From contig JAIVFH010000025.1 of assembly GCA_025765595.1 (NCBI GenBank), positions 288,179 to 352,178 on the forward strand: a stretch of DNA of 64,000 bases, in the 5' to 3' direction. The position numbers and the translations under genes were made by a program. Under the pieces are notes generated by a model. That model searched no databases and was not told where the DNA came from. It was given only the letters and a program-made list of their open reading frames with translations. The DNA is from Obelidium mucronatum (Eukaryota; Chytridiomycota; Chytridiomycetes; Chytridiales; Chytriomycetaceae). Below are positions 30,862 to 42,980 of the stretch, in pieces (the stretch's first letter is position 1; every line of letters begins with the position of its first letter).

Positions 30862-33701
30862 TTACGCTCTATGAGCATCCTCGACAAACCGAGCCACCTT
30901 CTGATGATCCTTAATTCCCTTTGAAGCCTCAACACCACTGGCAACATCCACACCTGCTGCCCCAATCAATTTAACTGCTTTTCCCACGTTGTCTGGGTCT
31001 AATCCACCAGCAACCCAAATCGGAACACCCTGCTCCAACACAATCTGTCGGGCCAAGTCCCAATCAAATGTCGTGCCGGATCCACCCTGTTGAAGAAGCC
31101 CCTTGATTCCAGTGTCCAAAAGTGCAGCAATCAAGTTCCCGTTTCCACGTTCAAGTTGAGCAAGAATAGTTGCTGGAGTGTCTCCAGAGTGTACATGGAA
31201 AGCCTTGATGACTGGAACACAAATCAAAGGTGCAATCAAACTTGGGTCTTCGTTTCCATGTAACTGAACAAGGTCGAGGCCTGTCTCACGAACAATTTTG
31301 TTGATTTGTTCAAATGGCGTGTTGCTAAACACTCCAACAAACAAAGGCCTATTGCTTGGCAAGTGGGATCTGAGGTACGATTGACCACGTGTGTACCAGT
31401 CTTGGACTGTGCAGAGTGGGGGATGGCTGGGAGTGGTGAGTTTAGCTCGTTCCGTTTCGCCACCAGAAAGAGTCGTGATAATTTCTTTGGCCTTTTCAGG
31501 TGTCACTTGGCGAGGACTTGTTGCGAAAATTAGACCGATAAAGTTGGCGCCGGCTGAAGCGGCTGCCTGAGCATCGGCTACGTTTGTGATTCCACACACT
31601 TTAACCAGAGTCTTTTGGTGGCTGGCGGATTCAGTATTACTTGGAGTAGAAATATCCATTGGCGTTGGAAGACCAATCAAGTCGCGAATAAACAACTTCT
31701 TATCCTTGGATTTCATCAAGTGCTCGCCAACAAGAACTCCAGCAGCACCACTGGCAACATACTTTTCAACATCAGCACGGCCAGTAATACCACTCAAAGC
31801 AATCAAAATGGTGTCTTTAGGAACCATGGTCGCGAGAGAAGAGGTTCTGGACATATCAACAGTAAAAGTGTGCTGAAAACAAGAACTAACTGTCAGACTC
31901 TGGTGACATCATTGCCATTCCGTTCAAAACTCACCAGATCACGATTGTTCACACCGATTACTTTAGCGCCAATATTGACAGCAATTTGCATTTCAGCTGC
32001 ATTTGCAACTTCAACAAGAGGTTCCATCCCAAGCGACCGTGAAACGCTCAAAAACCTCTCCAAAATGCCATCATCTAGCAGAATTGCCACAATAAGCAAT
32101 ACAGTGTCTGCACCGGCCAAGCGAGCTTCGTAAATTTGATACTCATCAACAATGAAATCTTTACGAAGAATCGCTGGACGGTTGGCAAGTCCATCAACAG
32201 CCTTTCTGGCCAACTTCATGTCTTCCAGTGTGCCCTTGAACCAAGTTGGTTCTGTCAGAACAGAAATAGCGCTTGCACCGCTTGTTGCATACAAGACAGC
32301 TTGGGACGGAGCATGCGTAGTCATATCAATGGCACCCTTTGAAGGAGAAGCTCGCTTAATCTCCGCAAGAACAGCAACCTCAGGAGCAGCAGCCAAAATT
32401 CTTGCCCCAAAATCAATCTGTGGCGGGGCCAATCCAAGCGCCAACGCATTCATGACATCCTTCAAAGAGTGACCAGGTTGTTTCACAGTTTGCTCTACGT
32501 CCTTCAATCTACGCTCTGCAATTCTCTCGAGGATAGTTTGTTGGGCAGTTGGCTTTGGGGAAGCAGAGATTACAGAGTGGTGGTTGTGTTCTGATTCTGT
32601 TCCTGTACTGTTCATTTTGGAAATTTTTGAGAGAGGGATTCCGGCGCCGACGACTCCACGCTTTCGTTCGTTCTTTGGAGTGGGTACATAGATTGGCCTT
32701 TGAATGGTTGCGTTACTTCAAACTTTTATGTGAGTTGAGGAAAAAAACCCCTTACTTTTCAACCAATGTGTCCCAGAGCCCTCCTTCCCAAGACAAAAAG
32801 TTTGCAATCAAGCGATGACCCTCTTCGGAGGCGATGGATTCTGGATGGTATTGAACACCTTCCATAACATATTCCTTGTGACGGACGCCTGTATTTCTTT
32901 TTCAACAAAATGGTAGAGCTTCTAGCGAAAATATTATTTTACCCATAACAACTCCAGAAGGAGTGGTGCTGGTAATTTCAAGGCAGTCTGGCAAGGTGGT
33001 CTTGTCCCCTAAAAAGCAAACAAAATCAGTAACCGAGACGAAAAAACAAGGAATAATCTGCAACAAAAAAATGAGTCCAACCAGCCAAAGAGTGATATCT
33101 GGTAACTTCAATCCCTTGAGAAACGCCCTTGTATAGCCCCTTTCCGTCGTGGGTGACTGGGGACGTCTTCCCGTGAACGATTTCGCCCGCATACTTTACA
33201 GTTCCTCCGTATACTTCGAAAATGGATTGTTCACCCAAGCATACTCCAAGGATGGGAACCTTTCCGGCAAATTCCTTGATGACAGCCATGGAGATTCCAG
33301 CGTCTCTTGGGTGTCCAGGACCTGCATTTATGCAAAAGCAATTTTAATTCAAGTTTCGATTGCAGAAGGATGTGGGACAGTGAGTGGGGTGGATGATTTG
33401 GAGAAAGGGTGAAACGGCTGATCAAAAGATAGATAAAGAAGTTCTTACCAGGGCTAATAACAATGTTCTTTGGCTTCAACGCCTTGAGTTCATCAATAGT
33501 AATTGCATCATTTCTAAAGACTTCAACGTCGGCACCAAGCTGGGACAGGACTCCATACACGTTCCAAGTGAACGAGTCATAGTTGTCGATCTAGCAGGCA
33601 ATCGCATTTACTTCTCTGAATCATGAAATGGCAAACATGCGTTGATACAAAGATACTCGTGGACTTACCATGATGGTCTTCCCGGTTGCAGTTGCAGTCA
33701 T
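30862..33701 (-). CDS. TRP1: Trifunctional tryptophan synthesis protein (GATase-IGPS-PRAI)
   Basis: Seven exons (33701-33669, 33590-33449, 33321-33082, 33008-32943, 32888-32756, 32697-31935, 31872-30862) give about 795 residues. Domain 1 is the glutamine amidotransferase of anthranilate synthase ([12 protein letters not shown], nucleophile in [19 protein letters not shown]). Domain 2 is indole-3-glycerol-phosphate synthase ([42 protein letters not shown]). Domain 3 is phosphoribosylanthranilate isomerase ([44 protein letters not shown]). This order is the classic fungal arrangement. The GATase part partners TrpE to make anthranilate, while the other two domains do later steps. A linker beginning [14 protein letters not shown] joins domains 1 and 2 in frame across an intron. 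The start is 152 bp from the divergent ALG7 start. Confidence 0.95.
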
Positions 33702-33853
33702 TATTGGTTGTTTTTCTTTGTGTAATTTTTCAGTGTTGACTTTAACCACAGACTTACAGAGAATTATCGAATGATTTCATCTTAAAACTTCGCTTGGAAG
33801 CCCAATTATCGGATTCCTTATTTCATCAATTATTTATATTGTTTTCAAGTTTT

Positions 33854-35588
33854 ATGTTAAAAAGCGATACGATTGCGTGGACATCTGTGCCTTTTGCGGC
33901 AGGAATCGCCCTTGTCCACAATGCCCTTGCAGTCTCATTTTCACTCGCAATATTAGCTTACTATGCTACCTATCGCTTCATACCCCTGGTACAGCAGGTG
34001 TTTGTCAAACACGGACGCTTTGGGAATGATCGGCTCAAGAAGGACACACCTGTAGTGTACGATCAACGAAAACCCCCACACCTTATTTTAATAATTCGAA
34101 ATTTATCTCTCTCAGAGCCGAGAGCATGGGACTTATTGCTGGTTGCGTGTACCTTGGCGTCATGTTCTTGTTCATCCCTGTTCCATTCGTTCCATTCTTT
34201 CGTTCATCGCAGCTGTCGAAAGGACAAAGTGGATTAGATTTCTTGGGAGTGCCGATGTTTCCGCATGAAACTGTTAGTTGGTTTTGGCTGAGGTGTGGCT
34301 GATCATTCTACTCACAGCTAGGACAATACCTGGCTGGTCTTTTATCTCTCTTTTCTATGTTATTTCTCGGATTTGTTGATGACGTCGTTGACATAAAGTG
34401 GAGAGTCAAGATCTGGATGGTAAACAAAAGAGTTGAGAGTCAACAACTTTGGAACCGACAACGTGTTTTCTTTTGTATAATTGCAGCCTCTTATCGCTTG
34501 TATTCCGTTGCTTATGGTCTATATGGTAACACATAATGTTACTCATATTGTCGTTCCGATTCCATTCCGTGGTTTATTTGGACTAGGGAACATCGTGGAC
34601 TTGGGTAAACAATTGCTGATCGATGTCTGTTATTTTTTGTTTATTAATCTCTGCTTCCTTATTGAAATCAAGGAATTCTGTATTACGGATACATGGCTGC
34701 GCTTTGTATCTTTGCCACAAACGCCATCAATATTATTGCTGGAATGAATGGAGTAGAAGGAATTCAATGCCTTGTGATTGGCTCTGCGCTCTTGTTGAAC
34801 AGTCTGTATCAAGTATCTGTTACATCTTTCTTGACCACCAAAGAAGCCCATTTGATTGCAATATACTTTTTGTTGCCTTTTTTGGGCGTCACTATCGGTT
34901 ACTTGCGACATAACTGGTAACGACTGTACCCCAAACAAAACATATGAGAGACAAAACGGTGCTTTATTTTTAATATTGTTTATTTTGTGAAGGTATCCTG
35001 CAAAGTGCTTTGGCGGCGACACCTATGTCTATTTTGCAGGCATGACTTTTGCAGTTACGGGAATCTTGGGTCGATTCACAAAAACCGTTCTGTTATTCAT
35101 GGTGCCACAAATTTTTAACTTTTTGTATTCATGCCCCCAATTGTTTGGGTTTGTCGAGTGTCCTCGGCACCGTATGCCACAGTGAGTTGTTTCTCTGTCT
35201 CTTTATCTTCAACAATAATCGAAACCAAAAAACAAACAGGTTGAATGAGAAGACAGGAAATGTTGAACCAACTCGAGTATCACTGTCAAAAACAAAAAGC
35301 ATGGGGAAGGCAATGATTTTGTTTTTGGAACTGCTTTCTCTTGTTGACGTTGAACGGGACCCGAAAACTCGTGAAATGGTCAGCTGCAATAACCTAACTC
35401 TCATCAACCTTCTGTTGGTGAAATTCGGACCTACTTCTGAGGCTAATGCGACATTGCGCGTTGGAGCGACGCAAGTTTTGTTTTGCGTGGCCGGGTTTTG
35501 TGCCCGCTATGGTTTGGCATTTTTGTTTTATGGACCTGAGTTGGAGAGGAAACACGCTGGTGGAAGTGGCGGCAGAACCGAGTTGTGA
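33854..35588 (+). CDS. ALG7: UDP-GlcNAc:dolichyl-phosphate GlcNAc-1-P transferase
   Basis: Seven exons (33854-34056, 34116-34272, 34318-34419, 34487-34604, 34673-34916, 34993-35181, 35240-35588) give about 453 residues. The protein is polytopic, with about ten hydrophobic helices. Family motifs include [16 protein letters not shown], the Asp pair in [47 protein letters not shown] and [11 protein letters not shown]. It catalyses the first step of the dolichol-linked oligosaccharide for N-glycosylation at the ER membrane and is the target of tunicamycin. The first splice junction is slightly ambiguous: exon 2 may start at 34116 (giving VAESMG) or 34118 (VPESMG). N-glycans made by this pathway would be substrates of the GnT-I encoded at 56491-58268. 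Confidence 0.93.
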
Positions 35589-35987
35589 TTCAATAAATCA
35601 AAACCAAACTGAAACAGTCCCGAGTTTAAAGAAACCGACCGGACGGTTGAGGCGCGAAACTCGCGACGACCAATTAAATGGTTTGATTCTCTAGCGCCAA
35701 AAAGCCGCTGTGAGGGCGAAGGTGCGTCAAGTGTCAAGACGCCAGAGGTTCTTGACTGCCAGCCCTGACAGGAAAGATTCTATGATCGAGCTCGCATAGT
35801 GAGCTTGATCGAGCTCGCATAGTGAGCTCTTGTTAACGGCTGTAGACGCGTAATTGGTCCTGAAAAAAGTACTGAAGTGGCAACTGCGGACACGTGCCAG
35901 TCACGCGAAGAAATTATTGACCGAGTCACGGGGCCGGGGAAACTATTTAAAAACGAATCCAAACGCCCTCTTCAGGCTGTTAGAAGT
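35589..35987. other. Intergenic region upstream of multicopper oxidase with a 23-bp tandem duplication
   Basis: No gene is visible. A 23-bp unit (GATCGAGCTCGCATAGTGAGCTT) occurs twice in tandem at 35784-35829 with one mismatch; each unit contains GAGCTC and an AGCTC...GAGCT inverted repeat. The copies sit about 160-205 bp before the oxidase ATG and could be a duplicated regulatory site. Confidence 0.6.
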
Positions 35988-38231
35988 ATGCAACTCTTGA
36001 AATCGGCGCTTCTGGTTTGCCTGTTTGCGATCTCCGCTTTGGGAGCAACCAGACAGTTCACTCTCAATCTTGCTTATGGCCGCTTGGCACCTGATGGATT
36101 CCCAATGGACATGATGCTAGCAAATGGCCAGTTGGACTATCCTATCGTTGTTAGCAAGGTTTGTCGTTCAAAGGTTGCTTGTAGCTGCTAATACTTTTGG
36201 CACTGCGGGTAGGGAGACACTGTTGTTGTCACTGTTATCAACAAGCTGAATGTATCTACTGCTATTCACTGGCATGGAATGTATCAAAAAGGCACCCAGT
36301 GGATGGATGGGGCATCAATGGTGACTCAATGCCCGATTGGACCAGGAGGTTGGTTACACATCCCGCCAATCCAACTGAAACTGACATAACCCATTAAACG
36401 ACGTTACATTTTCAAAAGATACTTACATCTACAAATTCAATGTTGGAACGCAAGTGGGAACCTATTGGTGGCACGCTCATCATGAATCGCAGTACATCAA
36501 CGGGCTACGCGGTCCATTCATTGTCAATGACCCACAAGATCCATACAAGTCCAAATACGATTACGACGTCACTATCACACTCTCTGATTTCTTCCATTAT
36601 GGATCGGACTATATTCTTAACACACTCTTTTTCAACGAAAACAATACACTGGCGTATGAACCAATTCCAGAGGCTGGTTTGATTGGAGGGGTTGGACAAT
36701 ACAACTGCACATTCACGAAAAACAAGGGCTGCAAGTCCAACAACCCGCTCAAACGATACAATGTCATTCCCGGAAAAAGATGTGAGCCATGCAATAAGTT
36801 TGTCCTATGTTGTCCTATGTTGTTAAACGATTTCATTCCAGATCGTTTGAGATTAATCAACACAGCTGCTCAAGCGCACTACAACTTCTCCATTGATGGC
36901 CACGATCTCACAGTTATCGAAGCCGATGGATCTTACACGAATCCAACAATCGTCAATGAGATTTCTATCCATAGCGCACAACGATGTGATTAATTTCATT
37001 AGTCTCGTCCTTTTTCGTTACTTAACACCTCGTTTCAGACTCTGTGATTCTTACGGCCAAGGCTGCTGTAAGCAACTACTGGATTCGTGCCGTTATGTTT
37101 GACACCTGGGGCCCAGAGTTTATCGTGAATGGTGTGCATTTTGCCTTGTTACATTGAAAGTTCTAAGTCTTGGTTAGGGCTGAACATGGATGTTCGGGCT
37201 ATTCTTTCCTACAACGGAGCATCAACAACTACATCTCCAAAGTCTCTGAAGCAAACTCAAGTGGTACCACTGGATCCATGGTTTCTTGGTGAGCTCAATG
37301 GTATCACGGAAGCAGATCTTCCAGACTTTTGGAGCTACAATCAAACGCTGTACATGTAAGAAAAGATTGTTTTTTGGGAGGATATCAAACCGCAATTTCA
37401 TTTAGATCTTTCTTCTACGGTCCACCATTCTACACCTACCCGCTTGCCACAATCACGCTTGATAGTGTTCAGCAGCGCTTTAAGGAATCTACATATGTGA
37501 TGCCAATGATTGGAAAAGAGGCACCGACTTTGTCAACACTTATACGCAAGAAAGACACTGAGTTCCCAGCATCAATCAATCCCATTTATGTCAATAACAA
37601 TCAGTGGGTATTCATAATGATCAAGAATCAAGGTGCGATGGTTTTGATGTTTTGTCCCCATTAAGTATGCAACAAAGCACTTATCATTTTATTTTGAGAA
37701 AGATGCCATGGAGCACCCCTTCCACTTGCACGGACACTCCTTTTACGTTCTGAATTACGGTGAGCTACTGATAATCGATATACTTTTGTTCATCGTCTTT
37801 TTGAATTGATGATCTTTGGTTTTGGTAGGAAACTTGAGACACCAAACAACACCACCAACAACAACACTTTCCAGGAGAGATACAATCCAGGTTCCTGCCT
37901 GTACTGGAGGCACTGGTCAAGGTGGTGAAATGGGATGCAACATTGGTTTTGTCACAATGTAAGAAGTCTCTTGTTTTTCTCCTTTTTCATCTATTCCCTC
38001 TAGTGCGGTGAAATTCGATAACCCTGGGGCATGGCTTTTCCATTGTCGTAAGTTTTCTTTCACTTGTTGGCTTCCGGACTAAATACTAAATTTTTCTCAG
38101 ATATTGAATGGCACATGGCTGCTGGCATGATGATGACTTTTATCAACAAAGGAGATGACGGCAAGAATCCACTGCCCGATTTAACAAAGACTCCAGATGC
38201 GATTCCATGGTATGCGTTTGACACTTGTTGA
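35988..38231 (+). CDS. Secreted multicopper oxidase (laccase/ascorbate-oxidase type)
   Basis: Eleven exons (35988-36158, 36213-36348, 36419-36781, 36842-36985, 37039-37131, 37178-37355, 37406-37632, 37703-37759, 37829-37958, 38004-38047, 38101-38231) give about 557 residues. A signal peptide ([19 protein letters not shown]) is followed by three cupredoxin domains with all four copper motifs: [28 protein letters not shown] and WLFHCHIEWHM. The residue ten after the T1 Cys is Met, typical of low-to-medium redox potential enzymes. There is no C-terminal membrane helix, so it is not a Fet3-type iron transporter partner. It would oxidise phenols, metal ions or ascorbate with O2 outside the cell. 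Several N-glycosylation sequons are present. The exact substrate cannot be read from sequence. Confidence 0.92.
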
Positions 38232-38577
38232 GCTCTGATTTCGGTATCAATTTGAAGGAAATGGTCTATGAGTGTTTAATTGCTGCCGTTAATAAATAAA
38301 CTGATTTTTCGGGGGTTAAATTAAAGAGAATATGTATAAAATCAAAGGCTGTTTGATCCGCTGACCCCAATAGTCCAGCTGGCACGATCACGGACAACTC
38401 AGGAAGACGTTAAGATTCCGTTGTTGGATGTTGCAGGATTTCTTTTCCCCCTTTGTGGTGGTCTTAGAATATTAAAAACTTTATTACGGGTTGAAGCGCC
38501 AGTCCCCTTCCACAAAGGTGCAGAGTGTATCGTACAAAAAATAAAAAAGGGTGAAAACTCAAACAAAGGGTGAAAAT
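38232..38577. other. Convergent 3' intergenic region
   Basis: This lies between the oxidase stop (+) and the Cys-rich protein stop (-). It holds AATAAA-like signals near 38293 and no recognisable coding sequence. A GGGTGAAAATTCAAACAA-type direct repeat occurs at about 38549-38585. Confidence 0.45.
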
Positions 38578-39375
38578 TCAAACAATGAAAGTACCAATCA
38601 GGCAAAGCAAAGAAACTAGCAGATTCATCGCGCCCGGCCTCAATCTCGTGGAACTGTTTGATTTTGTCATATTCCCACCAATTGTTGGAGCATTTTGGTC
38701 AAACGCAACAAAGCCACACAAGGGATCGTTGATCATGTTTCCAGGTCCTCCCGGATTGCAATACAAACTGGCATCCTCAGGCTTAGGGAATCCCGCCTGA
38801 TTCTTTTCCGAAGAAACCACGTCGATGCAGTCTTTTCTTGGTAACTGCACACAAACAGTATCATACGCGGTCAAAGTAGAACTTCGACTGGCAGCAACAT
38901 CTTGATTTGGTGACTGGTTGCAGAATTGCGAGCTTCCAAAGATAAAAGAAAGCGACATTTTGGCATCCTCACAAGAAGATTGGCAGACGAAGCGGGATGC
39001 ATCTTTGTTACTGGTTGTGCAGGGATTCTTGTTGTTTTGTGCAAGTAACGTAAGCATTCCTTGAAAATAAGTGCTGTGGAATCGCTGGCTTTGACCCATC
39101 CAACCAGGGCAATCGTAGTTTGATTGAAACTGCTTCTGGTACTCGAGATTATCGTCCATGTTTTTGAGTATGAATGCATCGAGGGAGGCAGTGTCGGTGA
39201 CCATGTTTTGCTGATCGATGAAGAGAGGATAACCGATAAAGTCGGGCATCGTTTTCGTTGTGCCATCGATGGAGAAGCAGTTACTGGAGGTGGTTGGCGT
39301 GGCCATTGCTAAAGGGGTGATGTCGATTCCTCGACATTGGAAAGGAAACAAGGACCCGCATTTATTGCCAAATAT
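38578..39375 (-). CDS. Cys-rich surface protein with GPI-type C-terminus, 5' end unresolved
   Basis: One long minus-strand exon encodes about 265 residues. It has around a dozen Cys (KCGSLFPFQCRG, SNYDCPGWMGQ, FVCQSSCEDAK, VCVQLPRKDCID), a Ser/Asn-rich linker, and a final hydrophobic stretch (GAMNLLVSLLCLIGTFIV) preceded by small residues, as in GPI-anchor signals. The open frame has no ATG near its start and no signal peptide, so the first exon is missing from my model; a splice acceptor at 39376-39377 is likely. I do not recognise the family. An extracellular wall or membrane role is inferred from the Cys content and tail. It is convergent with the secreted oxidase. Confidence 0.55.
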   Translation of the reverse strand: MFGNKCGSLFPFQCRGIDITPLAMATPTTSSNCFSIDGTTKTMPDFIGYPLFIDQQNMVTDTASLDAFILKNMDDNLEYQKQFQSNYDCPGWMGQSQRFHSTYFQGMLTLLAQNNKNPCTTSNKDASRFVCQSSCEDAKMSLSFIFGSSQFCNQSPNQDVAASRSSTLTAYDTVCVQLPRKDCIDVVSSEKNQAGFPKPEDASLYCNPGGPGNMINDPLCGFVAFDQNAPTIGGNMTKSNSSTRLRPGAMNLLVSLLCLIGTFIV

Positions 39376-39381
39376 CTTCAA

Positions 39382-39786
39382 TTATTCATTACCGTTTCAT
39401 TTCATGATTGAATGAGTTTTGCACCAAATTTTTTGCAAAGCGATTTTTTCCACAACTTCTCAATGAATTTGAAAGTTGTCACGAAAGGGAACAGGAAACG
39501 CAATGGCAGAAAAGGCGCGATCGGATGCTTCAAAACATCATCCACCGAAATACCTTATAAAAGAAGTCATACTGCACAAGCGCACTGTGTCTGGTCTGTT
39601 AATTTTGGTACATTTCCTGTGGCAATCAATAAAGTTGTTATCTCACCGTCACCGCCGATGAGAGCTCAATGCTCCTTAGCAAATCTGTAATGGAAAAGTG
39701 CATCACAACTGCTGCATCCAAATTTGGAAAGTGGAACATGATTCTATAAATAGAACACCCAGGTGACGGATCAATAATAGCAAAAA
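39382..39786. other. Intergenic region before the acyltransferase
   Basis: A TATAAATAG box at 39746-39754 lies 33 bp before the acyltransferase ATG. On the minus strand an open reading of about 55 codons (including AIIDPSPGCSIYRIMFHF) overlaps this region and the first codons of the acyltransferase. I could not connect it to a gene. A missing first exon of the Cys-rich gene may also lie here. Confidence 0.4.
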
Positions 39787-41163
39787 ATGGGCCATCCAAA
39801 GTCCAACACTCTTCACATTCCTCCTCATATTCTTCAGTTCATCTTTCGATTCTCTCTGATTCTCAGCATATTCTTATGGCGATATGGCTCATTCTCCCGT
39901 TGGTTCATTGTCACCCTCATTTGTGTTGCCACAGATCCAAGCAAGTTCGTTATCGCTATGCTTGAAGCGATAGAGCTCATTAATGTCTTAAACTCTTTTT
40001 CATTGATTAGAAATGCGAACAAGCTGTACAAGGCTTTCATGGCTTGGCCGGAGTATGACATTCGGGAGTATGTTCCTCCGTCTGAATGGATCATGAAGCC
40101 CTTTATGACTCCTCTCAACTTTCTGTTTCCTCTCAAAGGTTGAAATTTCGTATCGATCAACCGTTTTTATCCTCTAGAAGCTCATGTTTCCCTTTCCCCC
40201 TTAGCTGAAGGCGTTGAGAATATTCCTGCAGATGGGCGCTACATAATGGTAGGAAACCACCAAAATATGATCATGGACACATGTTCGTTCTTTACTTTTG
40301 TTTATTGGAGTACCGGCAAATGGGTTCGTCCAATGACCGATCGAGCACGTGAGTTTTCTTCATTCATGCCTTTGGAATTGCTTTTAAAAGTTGCTACTTT
40401 CCAGACTACACGATTCCTTTCTTCAAACACTACATTCAATATGTCGGGGGATTTGCGGGGACACCTGAAAACTGCGAAAAGATGATGGAGGCAGGAAAAC
40501 CACTTCTCGTTTATCCAGGGGGAGCAAGTGAAGTTTTCAAAGACGAAAGAATTGCTCCTTATACTCTCATGTGGAGCGATAGGGCCGGATTTGCAAAACT
40601 AGCAGCAAAGCATAATTACACCATCATTCCGTTTGCAGTTGAGTTTGTGTACAGTGAATACCACAATTTGATGGCGCGAAAATCTTACTATTCTTTTATC
40701 ACCTTCTTAGAGTGTTGGTTTTGAAGACGTGATGAAAATTTGGTTTTCAATACCCGCGTATTGGCTGTTTATGCTTCTTGGTGATAAACGGGGGAAATCA
40801 GAATATGCAAAGTTTAAAGCAGCTCAAGTCGGATCGCCCGTGTCTTCGCCCACATCTGAATTCAGTAAAGGCTACATTCCGTCACCTGTGCCAGACTCAA
40901 GGATTCCTGTCTATGCCCCCTGGACATTCATGCCTCAATCCAACTACATTGTGTTTGGACAACCAATTGACACAACTTCTTTTGATGCGTCAAACAAAGA
41001 ATCAGTGTTTGACTTGCGCGATGTTACGCGTCATGCCGTGCAAGGTTGCATTGACAGGGCGAAAGAAATGCAAGCCGCTGATCCTGAGCGATTCACAAAT
41101 GTACTGGCTGGAATAATCGGTGAAAAGCCTGATGGAAAGAAGGGAAAAAATAAGGAAGAATAA
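39787..41163 (+). CDS. TMEM68/DGAT2-like membrane acyltransferase
   Basis: Four exons (39787-40138, 40205-40348, 40405-40637, 40711-41163) give about 393 residues. An N-terminal hydrophobic region (FIFRFSLILSIFLW; WFIVTLICVA) anchors it in a membrane. The PlsC-type catalytic motif is VGNHQNMIMD, with His and Asp five residues apart as in TMEM68 relatives, not four as in bacterial PlsC. LLVYPGGASEVFKDERI corresponds to the SPGG.RE block, and IIPFASVGFEDVMKI to the following strand. Relatives make triacylglycerol or ether lipids in the ER. The acyl acceptor is not certain. The C-terminus is highly charged (KKGKNKEE). Intron 40638-40710 was placed because it restores the conserved IIPFA-VG sequence. 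Confidence 0.82.
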
Positions 41164-41220
41164 CAGAACCCTTTTTTCATCTTCTCTATTTTTTACAAAA
41201 GACCTCATAATTAATAAAGA

Positions 41221-42759
41221 TCACCTCAGTATATTTATTCGCTCCTTAAGCTCTATTCGTGTTCGTCGAATTTCTTCGAGAGTTCCGAATTCTGGCGTAT
41301 CCAGCCGTTGGTCGTTCTAGATATGATGAAAGTTAAGCCCAATTTACTTTCAACTTCAACTTACGAGCATTGCTTGAATAACAGCGTCGGTTTTTTCCAC
41401 AATCAGTTTTGCGTGATGGAGTAAGAACAAACCGCAATCACAATTATTCAGCTGATTCTGCACCTGGGCGCAATATTACCAACCAATAGCAGTCGAATAG
41501 AATCATGTAACTTACTTTTGCATGGACAAGGTGCAATTTTACTGGTGTTGGGACGACGCGACCCAACTTATCCAACGCCTCCATTTTCAGATAATCAGAA
41601 AGAGTATCTTGAACACATGGATGCTGTCCATTAAGTGAGTCAAATATAAAAACCGTTGCTTGAACTGCATTCGTGTCATATTGCAAATCACTGTCAAGCG
41701 CGGCTAAAAAGGCCCAAGGATTTATGATTACAGCCAAATACCAATGAAGATTTTCGTTTATAGGAATAACCAAGAACCGCTTCATGAATAGGTTGAATTT
41801 ACTGGTCCATTTGCGCACACGTTGATAGCATTCATTGAATGGAATTTTCCTGTAAGAAACTGTTAAACTCTCTCGCGACAAAGAGTTTAGAGTAAAATTA
41901 CACACCTTTTGTTTTGGTCAACAGCCGTCAATTGCGAGTAGAAAAAAGTGTTGAAGAAATGAAATTGGTGGTTCCTATTGCTTTTAGGAGTTCCATGCAG
42001 AAGGAAGCGGAGCTGAAATTCAATCAGGGAATCATTCAGAAATTCGCCATCCGCGAGACGAGTTAAATCGTGTTCGTAGAGGGTGACGGCATTGATTCCA
42101 GATGAAGGATATATCAAGACTTTTTTATCGGAAATCCCAAATCCAACGTCCACTTTTTCACTGTCTGCATCGTCACAATCACTGTCAGAGAGGCAAACGA
42201 TCTCAGAAGTTCTGCTGTCTTTGGAAAACTCAAGCTGCTCTATTTCTTCGAAGAGTTCACGTGTCGGCTGTATTCCGGTCACTTCAAACGATTGAAACAT
42301 GCTAATATAATGCGAAAAGGCGACTTCGCTGTGTATGTGTGAGGCAAGACAACTGTCAATAACAAGAACAACGGAGATACCTCAGAAGCACACATTTTTC
42401 ATGAATTATTTCGAGTACTTGATTTGTCGCTTCGTAATCGTAATAGAACCCAAGGACAAGAGTTTCTGAAGAAGTTGGATCAGGCAAATCAGTTGTCAGA
42501 ACAAAGATCCCACAACCGCGTTTCGCATCAAGACGCATCTAAGATGAAGTATAAGAAGATCTTAAAAGCGAAGATATCCATTGGAGGTAAGAAAGCAGGA
42601 TACCTTTGCATTAGTCCCTTCCAGCCGACCGCCAACACCATCGTCCAAATAGAGCCATATAGCGCCGTCTTCGATGGTGAGACATAGCTTCGATGAGTTT
42701 TTCTGCTGTGTGATTTTCAGAGACTGCTTTGATGCAGCAAACGCCAACTCAAGAGACAT
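41221..42759 (-). CDS. ULP/SENP-type SUMO protease (C48 family)
   Basis: Six exons (42759-42604, 42538-42381, 42301-41906, 41849-41516, 41463-41365, 41316-41221) give about 412 residues. The catalytic triad segments are in order: His in INENLHWYLAVI, Asp in FIFDSLNG, Cys in NNCDCGLFLLHH. LADGEFLNDSLIEFQLRFLL is the substrate-groove start typical of the family. The insert between the Asp and Cys segments and FFYSQLTAVDQNKRK are closest to Ulp2/SENP6-7. The N-terminal 100 residues resemble a PH-like fold seen in Ulp2 relatives, but that is a weak reading. It would remove or process SUMO in the nucleus. The C-terminus converges on the acyltransferase, 57 bp away. Confidence 0.87.
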
Positions 42760-42980
42760 TATTATACTTTTCAAGAGATATTATTTTTGATCGACAAACG
42801 CCACCCACGTTCTTTCCATGCATAGAACTAACGCGAAAATAGAAATTGGATTTGTAACTCTTTTGGGCGATGCGTAAGACATGAGAGTATGAGGCTTGGC
42901 ATTGGAGTTCAACCCTTTCAGCAAATTCATTTTCAACTTGAAAAAAAACTTGTGTTTAAAAAACATTACCCGTGCCAACA

